From: Paralvinella palmiformis
Lineage: Eukaryota > Annelida > Polychaeta > Terebellida > Alvinellidae
Direction: 5' to 3'
Assembly: GCA_025642065.1 (NCBI GenBank)
Contig: JAODUP010000272.1
Location: 554,001-618,000 of the forward strand
DNA length: 64,000 nt
A program made the translations under genes and the position numbers. Below are positions 42,301 through 56,200 of the stretch, in pieces. The stretch's first letter is position 1; each line of letters starts with the position of its first letter. The notes under the pieces were generated by a model that was given only the letters and a program-made list of their open reading frames with translations, made no database searches and had not been told where the DNA came from.

Positions 42301-42427
42301 AAATCTTCATGTGAGGGAATTATGTCCTGATGGGATTTTGTCTGGAGGGGATTTCGTCTTGAGGGGATATTCTCCGATGGGATTATGTGCACTGAGGAGA
42401 CTGTGTCTGAGGGAATTATGTTCTGGA
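42301..42427 (-). repeat. Right inverted terminal region of the MULE-like element
   Basis: About seven units of 16 bases in the opposite orientation to the left end. It has two more units than the left end, so unit number has changed since insertion. Confidence 0.8.
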
Positions 42428-42535
42428 TTACGTGCTTATCTCCTAAACACAGGTACGAGCCGGACTCAACCCACAACTTGGAGGTTTACAGCACAGTGCT
42501 TAATCACTGTGTCATCAACACGTTAAAAGGCTTGG
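42428..42535 (-). mobile_element. SINE-D-like head next to the MULE-like element
   Basis: AAACACAGGTACGAGCCGG and CAGTGCTTAATCACTGTG on the plus strand fit the same minus-strand tRNA-like layout; strongly diverged. Confidence 0.4.
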
Positions 42536-43150
42536 GGGAAAAGGATCCGGGGGAAGTATAATACCATCAGTATTAAGTAGACTTCAACAGGTTATCTGGC
42601 TAGACTACATGGAAATTATATGAATAAATGTACGTTTTGTGTGAATCCTGATTTTAAAATATTACCAAATGTCAAATAAAATAAAGATAATTGACAAGTT
42701 ACGAATTCAGTAAACTGTTCTCTGCCTTAGTTCATCCGTACAACATGTCCGATGGTATAGTTTGTGTGTGTGCGTGTATGTGTGTGTGTGTGTGTGTGTG
42801 CGTGCGTGTGTGGCGTGTGTGTTTGTGTGCGTGTGTGTGTGATGGGAGATTTCATCCCAGCATTCTCAAAGAATGTAAGGTATCACTCATTCCTATTGTG
42901 ATAGAAACAGTTAACAATTATCAACACTTACAGTTCACTTTCAGTAGGAGTGACTTTTCGCTCATTAAACATCTATATCCAAAACTATTTCATAACGTAA
43001 GGAATCGTGAACATCAAATTCCGTATCGACATCACGTAAACAAAGTTTATCGGATTATATGAAGGAAATAGTTAACTAAAACGGGAAAGATTTCTGGGTT
43101 AGAGTTTAACCTCTAATTCCTGACCAATATAAAGGATCAAACGATATAAC
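42536..43150. other. No gene seen
   Basis: GT array 42764-42841. The open frame that crosses it has no recognisable domain. Confidence 0.6.
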
Positions 43151-43288
43151 AATGATGATGATGATGATGATGATTGATGTTTTACGTCCAGTTTTGTGTA
43201 CAAGGTAGGCTAAATGGGCCGAGCGACCTCCAAAAGTAATGAAGCGAAGTCCTAAGATGAAACACCCTTCAGATATGCCGACGCCGGA
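43151..43288 (-). mobile_element. SINE-A copy, head missing
   Basis: GAT tail and complete body; it stops at the start of the B-box region. Confidence 0.82.
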
Positions 43289-44025
43289 ATATGTCGGATG
43301 AAAATGTAAAACTGTCCTTGTCATTAAATGGTTTCAAAAATGTGATTGCCCTCAGGGATGGAATGGCATGTAACTAGTCATATTCTAACATATGCGTTTT
43401 ATATGACATGTAACATATATGTGTTATGTAAATAACTTTTAAGACGCTTTCATGTCTCTAGTTTTTCTACAGTGATGTAGAGGTTTGGGCAGATTTCAGT
43501 ACATGAATGGGGCGAATGTACATAACGTTATGATATTTTTAAACAGCAGGATGTAGAGTAATAATTTTAGAAAGAATGTATGGATGATTGTAAGTAAAGG
43601 TATAATAAATATATCTATGTTACTCATATACTGTATATACCCATTCAAACTTCATATGTATATACTACTTTTTAAGTATCACTGTCAGTAAATAGCACTC
43701 GTCCTACTGTTACCTGTTACACTTCTAGCCGACTCTAAATAAATGATTATCTTACCTTACGTCATACAAAACCTTGATTATTTGCTAAATGGAAGCGAAC
43801 GTTATGACGGTTCGTGTTATATGACCGCTATGATATGGTTAAGACCTTCCATAACAAACGTCTGGACTAAAAAGTGTTCATCCAACTAAAGTTTCTCTTC
43901 CCTGACTAAGTCTTGATTACACTATCCACTCTCTAATTGAAAGAAAGCCACAACAGTGGCCTGAATATTTTCCAATCAATATAAAACAAATTCTCCAGAG
44001 AAGTTAACAGAAATAATCCCCCCCA

Positions 44026-44233
44026 AAAACTTGCGGATTTAATTCACACTGCCTTTAATGCAGCCAGCAGGTAATTAAAAATATTATTTACATAAATTTT
44101 TATGTCACAAGAATTTAAATAATAAAAAAATATATAAATATTTCTAGGTAATAACACATTTTAAAAGATTTCATGAAATAATAGTGTTATGTCTGGGTGT
44201 GTGCTGTTATTAACCTGTGTTTAAAAAATTAGT
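44026..44233. repeat. Duplicated segment, copy 1
   Basis: GATTTAATTCACACTGC, CAGCCAGCAGGTAATTAAAA and TAATAACACATTTTAAA occur here and at 45092-45303 in the same order and spacing. Confidence 0.8.
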
Positions 44234-44647
44234 AAAAAAAATTCTGATAATTTTGATACTTTCAATACTTCAATCGGATACTTTAAAAGCTGGAGTCATA
44301 CTCAACGGTGTTCAGAGTGAGGCACTACATAATTCAGTTGAGTTCAATTACAGAAAAAAAGGAAAATGGGTAGAGTAAGTAATTAAAGAGAAATACGAAC
44401 TGTGAGTTCCTTCTGTATCATCTATTAAAAGATGCCTTTTATCGTATATGCTGGGTGTGGGCGGGGGGGGGGGGGAGTATGTTCATTGCACACTGATAGA
44501 AAGACTCATAATGGATAAATGTAATACTTTATGTTTAGTAATTTCTTAGGAACGCGTGCAAAGCGTTCTGGAGCTGATTAACGTCAATGAGAATACATCA
44601 GTAAAAATCTAATCTTCTAAAGCTACTGTTTGATAGACACGGGTCAC

Positions 44648-44822
44648 GATGATTGATGTTTTACGGCCACTTTTGTGCACGTGGTAGACTAAATGGGCCG
44701 AGCGACCTCCAAAGGTAATGAAATGAAGTCAAAGATGGAACACTCTTTAGATATGACCACGCCGAGACTCAAACTCTGGTGGTAGTGATCTGTGGTCCAA
44801 TGCAATACCAACTAGACCACAG
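44648..44822 (-). mobile_element. SINE-A copy
   Basis: Complete tail, body and a diverged tRNA-like head; the last near-complete SINE-A before the STAND gene. Confidence 0.82.
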
Positions 44823-45091
44823 ATAGACAGTCGGGACTGAAGAACTATGGCCATATGACAGTGTTAACAAGTCATCGGTGGTAAATCGGCTCATTTTAGA
44901 TTATGTTGTGAGAATAATTCAAATACTGGGGGACCGGTAATAAAATTAAAGATCAATTAGTCTCCAAACATCCAATTAGTTATCCAGAAGACAGTTTCAG
45001 TCATGAATATTTTTATTAGAGTATAGCCAAAAAATAAATGCAACAGTGATTATTAATACCTTGATAATAATGATGAATGGCTAATAATTGC

Positions 45092-45303
45092 AGCAAGACT
45101 TGCAGATTTAATTCACACTGCATTTAATACAGCCAGCAGGTAATTAAAAAGTTTATTTCTATAAATTTGTATCTCACAGGAATTTCAATAATACAAAATA
45201 TTTCTAAGTAATAACACATTTTAAATGAATTCATGGAAATAATAATGTTATGTGCGGGTGTGTGCTCTAAATAACCTGAACTCTCCTGTCTTTAAAAAAT
45301 GGA
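45092..45303. repeat. Duplicated segment, copy 2
   Basis: Second copy, about 60 bases left of the last STAND exon found. Substitutions and small gaps separate the copies. Confidence 0.8.
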
Positions 45304-45361
45304 TAAAGCAAATTACATTAATGAGTAAGCAGTAACTCAGTGTTAGATTGAAAGTGCTTAC

Positions 45362-45565
45362 CTGCATCATTGCACCATACTTAAACGATATCATCTGTAC
45401 ACCGTTGTAGCCATAGGTGACGCTGTTTGTAAATATCTTCAGCTCTCTTCTAGCTGTTGCCCAAGAAAGAAGTGGAATTGGCTCGTGATCATCCGAGTCA
45501 CTGAGTAAACGAGGCAGCTCGGACTCGGGAATGCCATCAGGTGAGCAGTATATTAAACGTAACAC
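45362..45565 (-). CDS. STAND gene exon 10, last one found
   Basis: 204 bases, phase 0 at both ends, residues 383-450. It contains LIYCSPDGIPESEL, a winged-helix-like stretch. The donor after MMQ is GTAAGC. Reading through that donor would add about 39 residues and stop at 45248, an alternative short end. Confidence 0.85.
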
Positions 45566-48500
45566 CTGTACGGATATGGATGTGATATTTTGTAATCTGT
45601 ACAACAAACAACAGGGATCATCAGCGTGTGTTAATACTGTTGGTGGAGAGCCTCTAGAGTTTGACTTTAAAAATGACATTTTACATTCTATTTACAAACA
45701 CTTTTAACAAATAGAATTCAATTACATGATACTAACTAAAAAGCTACATTGTAAAGTATTCTACGGATTTTACCAATTGCAATTCCAAATTTATCAATTT
45801 CAATTCTGAATATTTCAAAATCTTTAATAATTAGAATGGAAATTGACAATCGGTTTTATTTACTGAATGGAACTGACCCTATGTCTTATCTTGGTTTAAC
45901 ATCAACTTGCATGGACGTTATATAGGGACATGACACCAAAAACACAAGAAAACACAACAAAGTACTCAGATTAACTTTTGTAATGTTCTGGTTAACCTGG
46001 TTCTCGTAGGTAAGGAAATCTTATTTTCCAGGACATTTGCAGGACTTTTCCAGGACCAAATTATCATTTTCCAGGACAAAGTATACAACATTTAAGGTAA
46101 TAAATCAAGATATGTGAGAAAAGGCATATCATATTTATTCAATGTATGATCAATTATTGACATTTTTATGGTACAGCCCTCCTCACCCCTCCTAGCTGTC
46201 TGAACCACCCACTTTATTTAAATTTTAACTAACAGAAGAATACCAAGACTAAGTACTCTTTTTCTTCTACAATCGAGATTTTCTTCTACAGGCATAACAT
46301 TTATTCAAGGACTTTTTTATTCTAAGTGGATTTTTTAACAGGCAATATGTTTTTCAGGATATTTCCTTATTTTGTAAAATCAAAGGATATTTCCAGGACG
46401 TGGAAAATGAATTGTAACCTGGACCAGGGAAAATCTCAAAAGTTAAAAAAATCTAGGAGCAAATTCAGATGTCTAACAGGATTCCGCTAATCTCAGATTT
46501 TCAGATGTGCCCTGAAAACTGCCTATCATCACATTTTCATAACTAATTTTATAGCTTAATAATCATGCCAGAAACATCACCAGTGAATACTGATTACCAA
46601 TTATTGTGAATTGTAATCCCTGTTTCATGTGTTTATCTCACAGTTAGCAGGTGTTTTTACACAGATGTTATCAACACTATTTATTAACATTATTTACTGT
46701 CATGAAAAAACCCCAGATATTTTACTCTCTTTTTTTTACTTTATGAATTGAATTGTAAAATTCAACTCATATTGTAAAAATCACAATTATATCAAGCATA
46801 ACAGATTCAATTATGTAACTGGTCCATTATACCGTTATACCCCTGTCACATATTCTACCTGTGTGACCATAATTTATTAACGTAATCCTAATCCCCTTTG
46901 TTTGATGATCTGATGATCCTCGATCTCATATTGACACCTATTGTAATTGTTTTAGTGACTTTTCCCTCAAATCATGTTGTTTTTACTTTATTACCAACTG
47001 GATAAAAACAGCCCAAGAGCACATGCAAATCAATACTCCTGCTACTTTGCCTACAAATGTTTATTTCTGACCATTGAAAAGTTTCTTGACTTTGAAAATC
47101 TCTGTGTTGTGACTGTTTGCGAATTTGGTGTAATTTTGAAGACTTCAGCCATATATCAAGGTGTGGGATCACACAAAGAAAGTGTTGGGATCTGTAAGAT
47201 GAGATTACAAGCTCAGTAATACTATGTTTTCTGAAGTCTTACCATCGTGTACCAAACAGTCACCTGATGATGAACAGATTTCGGCCAAAGTTGGAAGCTT
47301 TGGAATGACTGACCTTACTGAGATAACCCTCTTTGTCCATCTGCAGCAGTCTGTTCAGTATGTCTGTAAGCAGTGGGCCCAAGCCATCCGGCAGGCTCCG
47401 TATCTTCCTGGTCAACATCCGGAAATCGCCGAACACCCGGAGCTCTTCGCAGGCTAAGATCAGCCAAAGTGGATGAGAAGCACACTTTTTATGCATCAGT
47501 GCGGTAAGCTGCTCCTTGTCCAGCTTCTGTAGGTGGAAATTAAGAGTATGGATAATTATTCCACTAAAACAAGATGCATACTATTTCCATGACTAATTCC
47601 ATCTGGAGACCACCTAAATTATAACCTATAGATTAATAATTTCGATAATAGGTCATTCCATGGCAAATCACCGAATTTTCTTAAATATTATTTGGTACAA
47701 CATTATTTGGAACACCAGAATCAAATGTTGTATAATCATTATAACTCCGATATTAATAAATTGATAAAATATGTAATAACTGTGTTCTATTTACATTAAA
47801 AAAAAATATGTAGGCCTAGCCATCCTGAGTGGGGTGACAATAAAATATGTTGAAATTAAGCTGGTATGGTTTATATGTAATCAACTGACTTATCTGCTGT
47901 ATACAATCACTTTGAAATACATATAACCAAAAAATTCAGTGTCCAACTACTAGGTAATAGACTGGTCCAGGCAAAATCCATTGCATTGGTTACTAACTGC
48001 AGTCTGAGGTTAGAAACAGCTATGGCACCTACTGTCAATAGGGCATGGCAAGGTTTCACTATCGGTTAATACTGGAAATATTTCAGAAAATTATTTCATA
48101 TTACATGGAGACTGAGACTTAAGTATTTCAGCTGAACGATGGTGTCATTCCAAAGGATGTACAGTAACACAATACTTATCAGGATATAACCCAATGATTG
48201 AGCAGTCTGATTTTTCCAGATGAATATCACAGCTAAGCCTTAGTTATTCATGTCGACTTGTAGGGAATTTTTTAGAAAGGGTTTCAATGAATTAAATATA
48301 TTATTTAAAATTAAACTTTTAGGTGAATTTAAATTGATTTTAATGAAGATTTAAAAAATAATTAATTTAGAGTTTTGGAAATACTATATGTAATATCTGT
48401 ATATTTAATATGAAATAATTTTTTATTGCATTAAGGTATTAACACCCTTGACATTTACAATATTACAGTAATAAGAATACCTGTTGAATTATAATCTAGG

Positions 48501-51500
48501 TGATCATTGATTTTAGCCATTCACATCGTCATGTCAGATGGCAAAGGTTCTACAAAAATAAGTTTGAACTAGACAGCCAGGACCATGACAGTCATGCAAA
48601 TTGCACTGAACATTACTTAGTTTAGTGGCATATATCTATTAGATCAAGTCTATGCCATTCCTATTAAATGCAAAATTATGATCTGGAGATCACATACCCT
48701 TAATGGACTATAGATAAAATCCAAATATAGCTGATAAATAGCCTAAATACAGCTTTTCAGCAAGACATTTATCAGCCACTACACGCGTATATCGCCATGT
48801 AACACAGTGATTCTTAGACTTCTAACCCAAGACCAGAGTGTGAAATTCAGCCGCATGGTGGTGCCAGTTGTAATTGAATCGGTCTATTGTGCTCATTGTG
48901 AGCACATAAAAGCACAAATTTAAATTTTATTTTGAAAAATCTTAACTATAAGAATCACATGTGAGAAGAAGCCAAAAAATGTGAGAAACTGAAGTTAATA
49001 GGCATATGAAACAGCAGTCAAAGTATAAAAAAGCCTCAACAATTTTCAACATGGCCAACTGTTACAACCAAAATTGTATAGGTGACAAAACCATTTCAAT
49101 CGGTTCAACCTTGAATACCTCTATACATATTAAACACAGCTCACAACTATTATCTTGTTCTCTAAGAGCTGCATACAAATGAAGTACGAGTCAAATTTCC
49201 CATCTCTATCTCTATTAAAAGCTGAGACATATACATTTAGAATAACACGGTCAACTTGATTTTGGCTCTTGCTGGGGTAAAAAGGGGGTCGAACCCCTTT
49301 TTGAGTGACCCATATCTCAGAAAGTATTTGGAATTGGAGCCTAAGTTTTGCACGAGTTAGTATTCTATAAAGATGCGTCTGTATGATTTTATAAATATAA
49401 ACCTGAGACGATGACCTAATAGGCTCTGTTAATTAATAAGGAAACAGCCTTGAATGGAATAAATAACAATTTATTTTTCTAACAAAAGACCATGTTGTGG
49501 TCTACGTTTCTTCATAAATGACACGAATCAGAAAAATAGACAACTGCGCGATTTCAGGTAAATAGAGATGGTGATGGTTAGCTGCTGCTATTGTTGCACA
49601 CAAGGTAGGCTAAATGGGCCTAAGAGGATATCTATATGCATACAGGAATGATTGGTTTTTACAGACAGCTGATTTCATACGCAATCAATTTTGGCTTCGT
49701 ATATGTGATCTAAGTACGCGTGCGGTGGGAATAATTGTAACAACAAAATTTAATTCATATCACAAATCTGATCATCTGGGATGTGAAGTCATCACAAAAG
49801 TATCAATTTCAATTACTAAATGGGAGCGAAAGAGTTTGATCACTCATTACAACGAGTGCGTTTTGCCAATGATCTTTAGAAGTACAGACCATATACCGAA
49901 GTACTTGATAGACCAATACAAAGCACGAATAACTATATCATACTTTGAGCCATATTTTTCAAAACGTAAAGCAGGTATTTTATTCATTATTTCTGAAGGT
50001 TCAGATCCAACACCAATTAAAATAAGAAGTGCATGCTAATAAGCAGCAAATACAATGGCAATGATTTAAATGGTGATTTTAGGGTATAAATTCATTCGAT
50101 AACAACACAATGACAGTCAGTTTAAATATTCTGTTCCAATATATGAAATCATACCATGACACTGATTGGTAAAAATATAAAGGATCAAATCTGACTCATT
50201 TTTTTTGTGGGTAGAAACCAAATAACTCAAATCAACTGAAACAACTCATTGCAAAAAAAAACAATATTTCACATTTTCACACTTCAAGTACCAACATGAA
50301 GCTACCACATGTGGTAGTTATGGATAAGAGAACCGACAACATAAACAATGGTTTGTTTACCTTATTTGAAGTCCTGAAGAAGTTCTCTACAATGTCTTTT
50401 TGTAGGTCTTCGCTGAGTGGCTGAACAGCAATGGTGAGAACTTGACGAGAAGTGAGACGGGCCATAGAAGGGAGGTGTGATGAGTTCGTTGTCAAAATAC
50501 AACGGATGTTTCTCGGGAAACGTACCGGTAACCACGACATGTAGGAAAACGTTTCAGCATCATCGGCCTGGACAAAGAAAAATAAGAACTACCATGCATG
50601 AACTTATTTTAATAAAATATGACTAGTTTGTTAGTTAAGCATGTGACCTGATTTATCATGACTCACTCTGCTGAAAATCCAGCCTATAATCGGGAATAGT
50701 GCTTTTTAGGGATGGTTGGTGAGGTATCAGCAAAGGAGTTTTAAACTGATACTTTACACTGCGAAGAGCTCCAAAACAGTGGAAAATCATTATATGGAAA
50801 ATGAACATGAAACTACCACATATCTTGCCTCAAAATGGCAGTAGCTAGTGGTTTAGACTACTCACTACCTCAAAGACAAAATCCACACATCCTGGGCACC
50901 GATTTTTTCAGCCCTGCACTCAACACATTCGTATTGATATTGTATCAAATGCAGTTATTTACCAGACTGACTGTTTGGTATATGGGAAATGTGAAATTTT
51001 GTTGTTTGCTCCCACTCGACACGAAGCGAAATATAAAGCATCCTTCACGAAATTAAGGAAAGTCTATATCTACTATATCTACAGTTGCTGGGAAAGTCAT
51101 CTAATGCTTTCTGTGCAGTTCACCCTATGCCTACATGGCTTGTGAAAGATTGTCTGGATGTTCTGAAAAACCCAATTACAAATATAGTTAATAAATCATT
51201 ATCTCTGGCTGTTTTCCCAAGATCCATGAAAGCTGCTCTTGTAAAACCATTAATAAAAAACCACACTATGGACTGTAATATTCTAAACAATTACAGACCT
51301 GTTTCAAATCTTACATTTTTATCTAAAGTTATAGAAAAGGCAGTTGCTTTCCATCTAAACAAATATTTAATCAATAATAACCTTAATGAATCACTACAGT
51401 CTGCCTATAAAAGTGGTCACAGCACTGAAACAGCCTTGGTTCGAGTGAAAAATGATATTATGATGTCAATTGATCAAGGTAAGCCAATAATACTTGTTCT

Positions 51501-53199
51501 TCTGGACCTGTCTGCTGCATTTGATACAGTTGACCATAATGTACTTTTCTCTAGGTTAAAAGACATGTTTGGTCTGTCAAGTAGAGTACTTGAATGGTTT
51601 AGATCCTATCTGCAACAACGCTCCCAGAGAGTGTCTGTTCATGGTATTTTATCTGACATTCAGTTTTTGTTATCTGGTGTACCACAGGGTTCAGTTCTTG
51701 GTCCTCTGGTTTTCACAATGTATACCCGTCCTCTTGGGATCATTGCGCAGGGATATGGGGTTAAATATCACTTGTATGCTGATGACACACAGCTGTATAT
51801 ATCACTGGATCCTGACAATGAGTTAAATTTCTCCTCTTCCTTAAAGAATTTAGAACATTGTATTGCCGATATTCGGCTATGGATGACTCAAAATCTTCTA
51901 AAACTAAATGATAATAAAACAAATATTTTATATTTGGCATCACCACATTGTGTTAAATCCCTAAAGACACCAGCATTACAGATGGGTACATCTTCGATTA
52001 CCCCTAATGGGTCAGTAAAAAATCTAGGGGCTATTTTTGACCAATGTATTAACATGCATGAACATGTCACATCAGTATGCCGAGGTGCCTACTACCATCT
52101 TAAGAACATCCACTGTTTAAAAGCATTCTTGACACAAGAATCACTTGTAACTGTAGTTCATGCCTTTGTTACATCTCGTATAGACTATTGTAACTCCCTG
52201 TTATATGGCATATCTGATTATAACATTAATCGCCTTCAGCGAATTCAGAATAGTGCAGCTCGCATTGTAACAAATACTAGAAAATATGATCATATCACCC
52301 CAATTCTTCAAAAACTACATTGGCTACCTGTTAGACAGCGTATCCATTTTAAGATTCTGTTAATAACTTATAAATCTATTAATGATATGGCGTCAGAATA
52401 CCGGTGTGAACTGGTTTCCATTAGAAAGTTATCCCAAAAAGCTCAAGTCATATGGTGATTGTGCATTTAGTGTTGCAGCCCCAACTTTGTGGAATAAGTT
52501 GCCGGCAAATATTAGAAATGTGTCGACTCTTGGAAATTTTAAGCTCTTCTAAAAACACACCTATTTAAGGTCGCTTTCACAGATAAATAATTATTATCTT
52601 TTAAATCATTACAGGGTTTTTACAGACATTATTTGGGGTATTATGATATTACATATTATTTGTACAGCGCCTTTGAATGGCTCCTGCTAGTAAGGGCGCT
52701 TTATTAAATATACATTATTATTATTATTATTACTTCACTAAGGTATCCACCCATGTTAATGACCACCACATGGACCGTAAATGTTATAATTTGATGCTGA
52801 ATTTTAGCTGAGGTTCACGGTTCGTCAAATGGAAAGCATTATCCATGCAAATGCATTTACACAGAGAGAAGTAATTAGCCCAGTCCGGCTTCATTCACCG
52901 CTAACCTTATTTATACCATCTACGACAATAACAAGCCGCTTTTGGCTTCCTCGCCATTCCTGAAACTGTTCCTTCAGTAAGCAATGCAAGGACTGGATGT
53001 CTTCAGGGAGAGCAGATTTATCTGTAAGGAATCACAAACACAAACATTCGTGATCAAGATGACAAAGGAGGGAAATTTATAATGTTGTAAGAATCATTAT
53101 CTGTCAAAATATACGTATTAGGATGTTCTACGCTGGAATATCAGTAATATAAATGGGAAACAAATAGACTTTTATAGAATTTATTAATAGAACTCATGC

Positions 53200-53238
<39 letters not shown>

Positions 53239-56200
53239 TATATTTAATAAGGCGCCTTTACTAGCTGGAGCCATTCAAAGGTGGTGTACAAATAATGCGT
53301 AATAGAATAATATTATAAATATTACATATAATTATATATATATGTATCATACATACCTGGATGGTCTTGATCACGGAGTGCTAATATGATGCGTCCAAGT
53401 ATCTTCGTATCAGTCGAACTTGCTGAGGTGCTACCGACGCAGTGATACAAAACATTTAGACCTTCCTGAAATATTAAAGATGTAAGGTGTATTATATTAT
53501 AATGGTTGAGTGGTTATTATAAAAGTAAGTGCTAGTTGTGGCCAATCTTTATGTTTTGTTGTTTGTTTGTTTGTTTGTTACGACAAGAATAGGTACTTTA
53601 GTCAAGTTATCTGCTCCCCCCCTCTCTCTCTCTCTGTCTGTTTGTCAATGTGTGAGTGTGTATGTACTTATGTGTGTGAACATGCATGTGCATGTGTGCA
53701 CAGGTGTCTGGTTGTGCATGCATGTGTGTGCGTGTGTGCGTGCCAGTTTTCTTAAAGGAAAGCGAAACTGTAGTGATGTGTAGAGACCCCTACATCACTA
53801 CAGTTTTACAGAGATCTAACGCACATGCAAATTTATCAAATTATCAATAGTGTAGAATTCAAGAATTTATTTAAACTTCACGCCAACTTATTCGCTATTT
53901 TTATTTCCTCACAGCAGCCTGAGATCATTCTACAAACTGTCGAGGACCAATCATCAACAAGATGTCTCACTGCAGATAATGTACCATGTAATATATTTAT
54001 TTGTGATACACATACGACAGAAAATACCTCCTCTTCTTTCTTCTCCATCTCCACCAATTATTTAATCAAACTCGGGTGGTAGCGATCTGTGGTTCGACGC
54101 ACTACCAACTGGACCACGGATGGGCATCCGTTCTGGTGATGATCATACGGATATTCAAATGATCGATGCATAAACCCGAGATCAATAAGATTATTAGATT
54201 GGTTATTTGACCTCAGTGTTTGTCAGACAAGGGATACATGACACGGATGTGAGTCAGATCCAAACCCACAACTGGCAGGTTTGCAACATGGCGCCCCCAA
54301 TGCACCATTATAGTACCCCTGGGATCATTATGATAATTAGCAATAACATGAAGAGTAGCCTATTTTCAGAAGACATACACACATACATACACACACACAC
54401 ACACACACATACAACAGAACCAATTGCTAATTATGTAAACAAGATTTCTTATTGAAACTACCAGGTATCACAGATAGGTTTATATATGTATATTATGTGT
54501 GTGTGTGTGTGTATGTACTGTATATTATTAATAATGATAAGTCTAAAGTATATATAGTTATTGAGATCAGTGTTAGCCCATATATGTGTATAAATGAAGA
54601 AACCAGTCCTAGAATATCTGAGAAAAAAGGCGATTACTTTTATACATGAGAACAGGACTTCGGGTCAATTCAATTCAGGAATTTTGGGAATTGATGATCT
54701 AATTTGTGCCATTCCGTCAATCTTATTCCAATCAATCAACCATTCTCAAAGGTTTCAGTTCATGACAGCAGAATGCACTCTTTAACGGAGGTGGCATAAC
54801 TGTTGTGTTAAGTGATAAAATTTACCACAATTAGTAAATTTCTCCCGTGTCATAAATAATCCCCTCATTGTATGAAATGAACTCCCACATCTAACATCCA
54901 GATCTACTGTCTGGGGTCCAGAATGTACAACATCACATAAAAACCTGGCACAGGAAGTCAAGATAAAGATAGGTTCATTAGGATTTACTGCTTAGGCGGA
55001 ATAAAAAATGTGTTGTGTTTCCCATAACCTGAGTGTCTGTTTTGGGTTTGTTTTCCTTGAAATCTGGTGAGATTTCATAAAACTCATGAGATTATCAAAG
55101 TACCATGAGATTTCACACAAGATTTCCAAGAAACCCGCCAATCTCCCCACGCGGGCCGGAAAAAGTCAAGTCTTGACCTCCCAAGCGGTGTGCAGCGTAT
55201 TACTTACTTATATATGTCCACAAGTGGTCTATATTCTGTAATATGTGTACGAATAACCTCGCGATCATGCGTTGCAAAAATAAAAATAAAATAAAATGAT
55301 AAACCTCCCTACCTACCCACTTTTTTAACACATTTTTTATTTGGCCTTATGTCGAGCTATGATGGCGCAGTTAGTTAGAGCACAGGACCTGTAACCGAAA
55401 GGTCACTGATCCGAGGCCCCTGAGAGCTTTCATGTAGCGACTGGTTCACTCAGCCAGAAGTGAGGAATTGATGGTCAATTCCAATTCCAAAATTGATTAT
55501 TTAAAAAAAATGGAAATGGAATTGATAAATTTTGAATTGGAATTGAAGTTTCCTACAAAACTAAACTTAATCCACAAATTAATTTACCATATAATTTTTT
55601 AATTCAGAAATATTTCTTCCATGACAATCCTACTTAGAATATAAACTACTCGGAGTAGGTACTCCAAGTAAGTACTTGGAGTACCTGCTCATGGTAAAAA
55701 GTAGTAGGTAAAAAAGGAGTCGGTAAAAATGGAATTGGAATTGATCAATCTGATGTGGTATTGGAATTGGAATTGACCAAATGTAATTGACCTCATGTCT
55801 GTGTGAGAAAAACCGTACAATCGACAAACATCAGAAGAAATTTATGAGCCAATAAAGAGTATTGGTCAATAATTAAAGAAATTTACTATCAATGAATGAT
55901 CTGAACTTATTTTACAAAACATTATCAATCATATAACATTTATTCATTTGTATATAACCACAGTAGTAGATCTGAACAGTTCCCAGGCCAATCCTGTCAG
56001 GGCCATCACAAGGCAAGAGTAAACTGGTAATTTCCTAAGTCATAAGCAATCAGCTGACCAAAAGATAACCCGGTCCGCATGGCCACTCAACTAATACAAG
56101 GATTTGTGACAATTTCTTTTGAACTGACAATAAACATAAATAAACTGTTACAAGATATATATGATTGATCCATAAATAATTCATCAAAGAAATTAATGAA

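Larger units (their letters stand above)
41254..42427 (-). mobile_element. Degenerate Mutator-like (MULE) element with subrepeat-built inverted ends
   Basis: Left end 41254-41345 and right end 42301-42427 are inverted relative to each other. Both are built of 16-base units of the type GACATAATCCCCTCAG, and both stop internally at the same ATGAAGATTT boundary. Between them, the minus strand holds broken pieces of a MULE-domain transposase. The element is about 1.17 kb, much shorter than a full autonomous copy, so internal sequence has been lost. No clear 8-9 base target duplication was seen. Confidence 0.8.
43289..45361. other. No gene seen; 3' flank or intron of the STAND gene
   Basis: AT-rich. 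I searched the minus strand for a TPR-like exon after the donor at 45361 and found none. Contains both copies of a ~205-base duplicated segment and a SINE-A. Confidence 0.5.

Noticed and set aside
42691..43062. 123-codon frame containing a Cys-Val run
   Set aside because: The first half is a GT microsatellite and the second half shows no domain or splice logic.
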